Assembly (NCBI GenBank): GCA_029667085.1 | Contig: JARUHJ010000001.1 | Location: 620,001-684,000 of the forward strand | Length of the DNA stretch: 64,000 nt | Source: Deltaproteobacteria bacterium IMCC39524 | GTDB taxonomy: Bacteria; Desulfobacterota; Desulfuromonadia; Desulfuromonadales; BM103 | Reading direction: 5' to 3' | Shown: piece by piece, positions 61,563 through 64,000 of the stretch | Position numbering within the stretch: the stretch's first letter is position 1 | Layout of the letters: every line of letters begins with the position of its first letter | Translations under genes and position numbers: made by a program | Notes under the pieces: model-generated | The model's input: the letters and a program-made list of their open reading frames with translations, nothing else | What the model was told of the DNA's origin: nothing | Database searches by the model: none

Positions 61563-62807
61563 TTAAAAGTTGAACGACGTCTTGACGATGAAATAGCTCC
61601 AGTCATCATCCAGGCCATCACTGTTGACGAGGTCCATGTTCAGGGCGGCCCCGTCGATGGTGTGCCATTCCGCTTTTACCAACCAGTTCTGGTTGATGTC
61701 GTAGCGCGCGCCGATCCCTAAATCCTTGCGGTAGTTATTAGGATTATCTTCACTCTTGTCGTCTTTATCGAGGTAGAACTCCTCGTAGGATGCAGACAGT
61801 GCCAAACCTTCAACCTGTGGGATCTGAATCGTACCGAGAATGTACCAGCCCATGGACGTATCGGGGACGAATTGCTCACCAATACCTTCTGCCGTTATTT
61901 CATTGTCTCGTTCCATATACTCAGCGCTGAGGGTAAACAGGGGATGTGCATATTCAGCGGAGAGGACATACATCGGATCGTAATTAGCTGTAATATCTAA
62001 ATCCAAATCATTGAGGGCAGCCAAAGCTGGGTCGAGAGCAGCCAACGGGTTATCCAGTGAAACATCAAACTTGCCCTCAGACTTGAAATAGCTCGCACCA
62101 AGACGTAACCCATCCAGAGGAGCATTGTAGATCAATGAAAGAGCATAGGTCTTGTCAGCATCGTATTTCATGCTGTCAACACCGGCCGCACCCATCGTAG
62201 CTCCTCTGAGTTGGGCATTGATCCCCTGATTATTAAGACCCTCATCAACAAGGAAAGAATCTTCATCAATATCAATCTGGCCATAAAACACCTGGTAGTC
62301 AAAATCGCCAAATTCCCCGACTGGTACATTTCCATAGAGAGAGCCACCGTAACCAGCTGTCATAAAACCGCGCTGCATTTCGTCGTAAACACTCTGTGGC
62401 AGGAATGCCATAGGACGCAGGAAATCATTGTCGCGGGTTTCATTATAAAGGCCAATCGGGAGCTTAAGCTTGCCAGCCCGAACACCGAACCAGTCGGTTA
62501 CGCGGTAATCACCGAAAGCCCAATCCAGCTCGATATCGTTATTGCCGTCTTCGCCAAGGTCGCGAGAGAGGATTTGGGCACCGATGCGCAGCTTGTCAGA
62601 CACCGTAGCATTAAAAGTCAGGCCTGCTTCGTTGATTTCAAAGGTGCCATCCTCACTGCCAGCATCAAGGAAATTGTTTCCGCTGCTTTCCATGTACCCC
62701 TGAGAGACGAAACCGTTGATCTGGAGTTTGCCGAGTTCAAGGGCTAACAGGCTGCATGGCAGCAAGAGAAGGACTGTCGTGATGCTCATAATACTGATCT
62801 TTTTCAT
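61563..62807 (-). CDS. Outer-membrane porin-like beta-barrel protein
   Basis: A 414-aa exported barrel. A signal peptide (KKISIMSITTVLLLLPCSLLA) is followed by alternating amphipathic strands with aromatic ends, and the C-terminus ends in a terminal Phe (KTSFNF), the usual beta-barrel assembly signal. The DWAFGDYRVTDWFGVRAGKLKLPIG segment is typical of this porin group. It is the first gene of the operon with the small binding protein (33 bp spacing) and the chemoreceptor. It would admit the sensed solute. Confidence 0.87.
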   Translation of the reverse strand: MKKISIMSITTVLLLLPCSLLALELGKLQINGFVSQGYMESSGNNFLDAGSEDGTFEINEAGLTFNATVSDKLRIGAQILSRDLGEDGNNDIELDWAFGDYRVTDWFGVRAGKLKLPIGLYNETRDNDFLRPMAFLPQSVYDEMQRGFMTAGYGGSLYGNVPVGEFGDFDYQVFYGQIDIDEDSFLVDEGLNNQGINAQLRGATMGAAGVDSMKYDADKTYALSLIYNAPLDGLRLGASYFKSEGKFDVSLDNPLAALDPALAALNDLDLDITANYDPMYVLSAEYAHPLFTLSAEYMERDNEITAEGIGEQFVPDTSMGWYILGTIQIPQVEGLALSASYEEFYLDKDDKSEDNPNNYRKDLGIGARYDINQNWLVKAEWHTIDGAALNMDLVNSDGLDDDWSYFIVKTSFNF

Positions 62808-63420
62808 CTTTTTTTACCTCCATTGTTGTTTATGGTTGTCGGAATAAGCGCACAATAAATTCATCGAAAAATTTGAGCATTTTGGCATTTTTTTTGAGTA
62901 AGTCAGGGGCAGACCCTTATAGAAAAAAACACATCACATTACATGAGGTACGGCACACCCGTTTTTACACAGTGATTAAGTGATACAAGGCAGAGCAGAG
63001 ATCATGCCAAAGCTTTCAACCAGTAACAACGTACTGATATTACTAACTTTTTATGGAGAAAACTGGATTGCAGGCCTGGCAACGGTGGGCAATTTGTACT
63101 CCCTGTCACACATTTTTTACTTGTTGTCACACTAATGTGTCGGAGCCTTTGACCCGATTTTTTCTGTAAAGACTCAGAAAATAAAACGAAAACCGGGATG
63201 CTCTGACATACCCTGGTGATTTTAATTGCGGCGCCCAGACCTATACAGGCTGGATTTCGGCACGACAATGCAGTTTCAAGGACAAACGCAGACGTTTTTC
63301 AAGGGGTGAGTTTATTGATTACCGTGAGTTGTGTGGCTCCGACTCCAGGGGCAACCAAGCAGCGCCTGCAAAACTTTTCAAGGTTGATAGAATGATGGTG
63401 AAGGGCGTGGAGGCCAAAAC
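62808..63420. other. 613-bp gap with the second direct repeat
   Basis: Divergent promoter region for the porin operon (minus) and the DUF504 gene (plus). It holds copy 2 of the direct repeat (63185-63259). No sigma54 or sigma70 promoter was identified with confidence. An 88-aa frame through it is rejected. Confidence 0.5.
63185..63259. repeat. Direct repeat copy 2 flanking the chemosensory operon
   Basis: Same orientation as copy 1, 4.1 kb away, with the identical 30-base core at 63213-63242. CCCAGACC/GGCTGG pairing is possible here. It lies upstream of the porin gene. Confidence 0.85.
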
Positions 63421-63678
63421 ATGCAACCGGTCCAGGATCTGCTCAACCGTATCCGCTGGGATGAAGTGTTCGCCACCGCCGATTTTGAGATTGGCTATTA
63501 TGATCGGATCGAGGATCAGATCATCCAGGTCAAATACGCGGACCTTTTCTTCCCGCCAGACGATCACTTTGCCTTCGAGTTGCTGGATGATGAAGGCACT
63601 GTCCACCGAATCCCCTACCACCGAATCCGGCGGATTACACGCAATGGCCACTGCCTCTGGAGCCGTTCTCCCCATTAA
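63421..63678 (+). CDS. DUF504 protein, 85 aa
   Basis: A small soluble protein with the DUF504 pattern: LLNRIRWDEVF at the N-terminus, IGYYDRIEDQ, then VHRIPYHRIRRI and a final CLWSRSP. The molecular function is unknown; archaeal and bacterial members are short RNA- or DNA-metabolism-associated proteins by context only. GGAGGCCAAAAC precedes the ATG. It is 32 bp upstream of the CBS-domain gene, likely the same transcript. Confidence 0.87.
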   Translation: MQPVQDLLNRIRWDEVFATADFEIGYYDRIEDQIIQVKYADLFFPPDDHFAFELLDDEGTVHRIPYHRIRRITRNGHCLWSRSPH

Positions 63679-63710
63679 GAATAGACGTCCGAAGACGTCG
63701 GGAGGTCAAG

Positions 63711-64000
63711 ATGAAAGTCGGCAATTTTTGCAACCGCGATGTGGTTATCACCGATCGCGATACAAGTATTTTGGACGCGGCCAAGTTGATGCGTCACCAC
63801 CACGTCGGCGATATTGTCGTGGTCGATAACCTAAGCAAAGGCAACATTCCGATCGGCATCATCACCGACCGGGATATTGTGGTCGAACTGCTGGCCGACG
63901 AAATCAATTTGAGCCAGGTTACGGTCGGCGATGCTATGGGTCTCGATCTGTATGCGGTCAAGGAAGATGATGATCTTCTGGAAACGGCCCATCTCATGCG
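63711..64000 (+). CDS. CBS-domain protein, 5' part (runs off the right edge)
   Basis: The frame starts ATG 63711 after GGGAGGTC and stays open to the edge (96 codons). It reads MKVGNFCNRDVVITDRDTSI with HHVGDIVVVD and GIITDRDIVV, the CBS motif pair, and a second CBS unit beginning VTVGDAMG. CBS pairs bind adenine nucleotides and regulate attached domains. Any further domain lies outside the window. Confidence 0.9.
   Translation, partial: MKVGNFCNRDVVITDRDTSILDAAKLMRHHHVGDIVVVDNLSKGNIPIGIITDRDIVVELLADEINLSQVTVGDAMGLDLYAVKEDDDLLETAHLM

Overview
The window joins two different kinds of DNA. Positions 1 to about 16.6 kb look like the right-hand part of an integrated mobile element (genomic island, ICE or satellite-like). 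It is A+T-richer to the eye, nearly every gene is on the minus strand, and it ends with a tyrosine recombinase beside a tRNA-Leu(GAG) gene. From about 16.6 kb to the end the DNA reads as ordinary chromosome. It probably belongs to a deltaproteobacterium of the Desulfuromonadales/Geobacter type. This is inferred from a ten-haem c-type cytochrome, a GEMM-class riboswitch, a response regulator/thioredoxin-reductase fusion, several redox proteins with iron-sulfur or flavin domains, and the general gene style. No 16S rRNA or marker gene fixes the taxon.

Island layout, read in the direction of transcription (right to left): integrase; a 429-aa protein of unknown function translationally coupled to it; a 0.7-kb non-coding stretch full of short interleaved repeats that looks like a replication origin or partition site; two very small genes; a P4-type primase/helicase; an ArdC-type antirestriction protein; a RadC-like JAB protein; then a tight operon of a RloC/PrrC-like AAA_13 ATPase with a CxxC hook, a 330-aa nuclease-like protein, a type III-like Mod methyltransferase, a Res helicase-nuclease, and an unknown gene cut by the window edge. 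Hairpins, most with a clear U-tract, sit directly upstream of four accessory genes, in three cases with no room for a promoter between hairpin and start codon.

Chromosomal layout: SRAP peptidase, a diadenylate-cyclase-like sensor, a DUF1499 lipoprotein and a small protein (16.8-19.9 kb); cytochrome c lipoprotein, HEAT-repeat protein and RIO kinase (20.2-24.4 kb); small stress-type proteins and a DUF2270 membrane protein (24.8-26.1 kb); a secreted decahaem protein with seven MopE-type D-rich repeats (26.6-28.5 kb); a mixed redox and stress set (ferredoxin-nitroreductases, HemG, UspA pair, ferritin-like protein, flavodoxin); PdxB; an ABC exporter; a two-gene NAD salvage unit (nicotinamidase-like plus NAPRTase); a YchF-like GTPase; a HAD hydrolase; a DUF309 gene interrupted by one in-frame stop; gamma-glutamyltransferase; a PAS histidine kinase coupled to the response regulator/TrxR fusion; a PLP-dependent decarboxylase; a riboswitch-controlled secreted TPR protein; a LysR/DUF1127 divergent pair; thiI; and a porin/binding-protein/chemoreceptor operon flanked by direct repeats. 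DUF504 and CBS-domain genes end the window.

A family of more than 20 short hairpins built on GGGACAC...GTGTCCC fills the chromosomal intergenic gaps from 20 to 59 kb and was not seen in the island. The most interesting items are the restriction/AAA_13 operon, the island's leader hairpins and repeat-rich origin-like region, the decahaem/MopE fusion, the GEMM riboswitch, the repeat-flanked chemosensory operon, and a candidate structured RNA at 32.9 kb.
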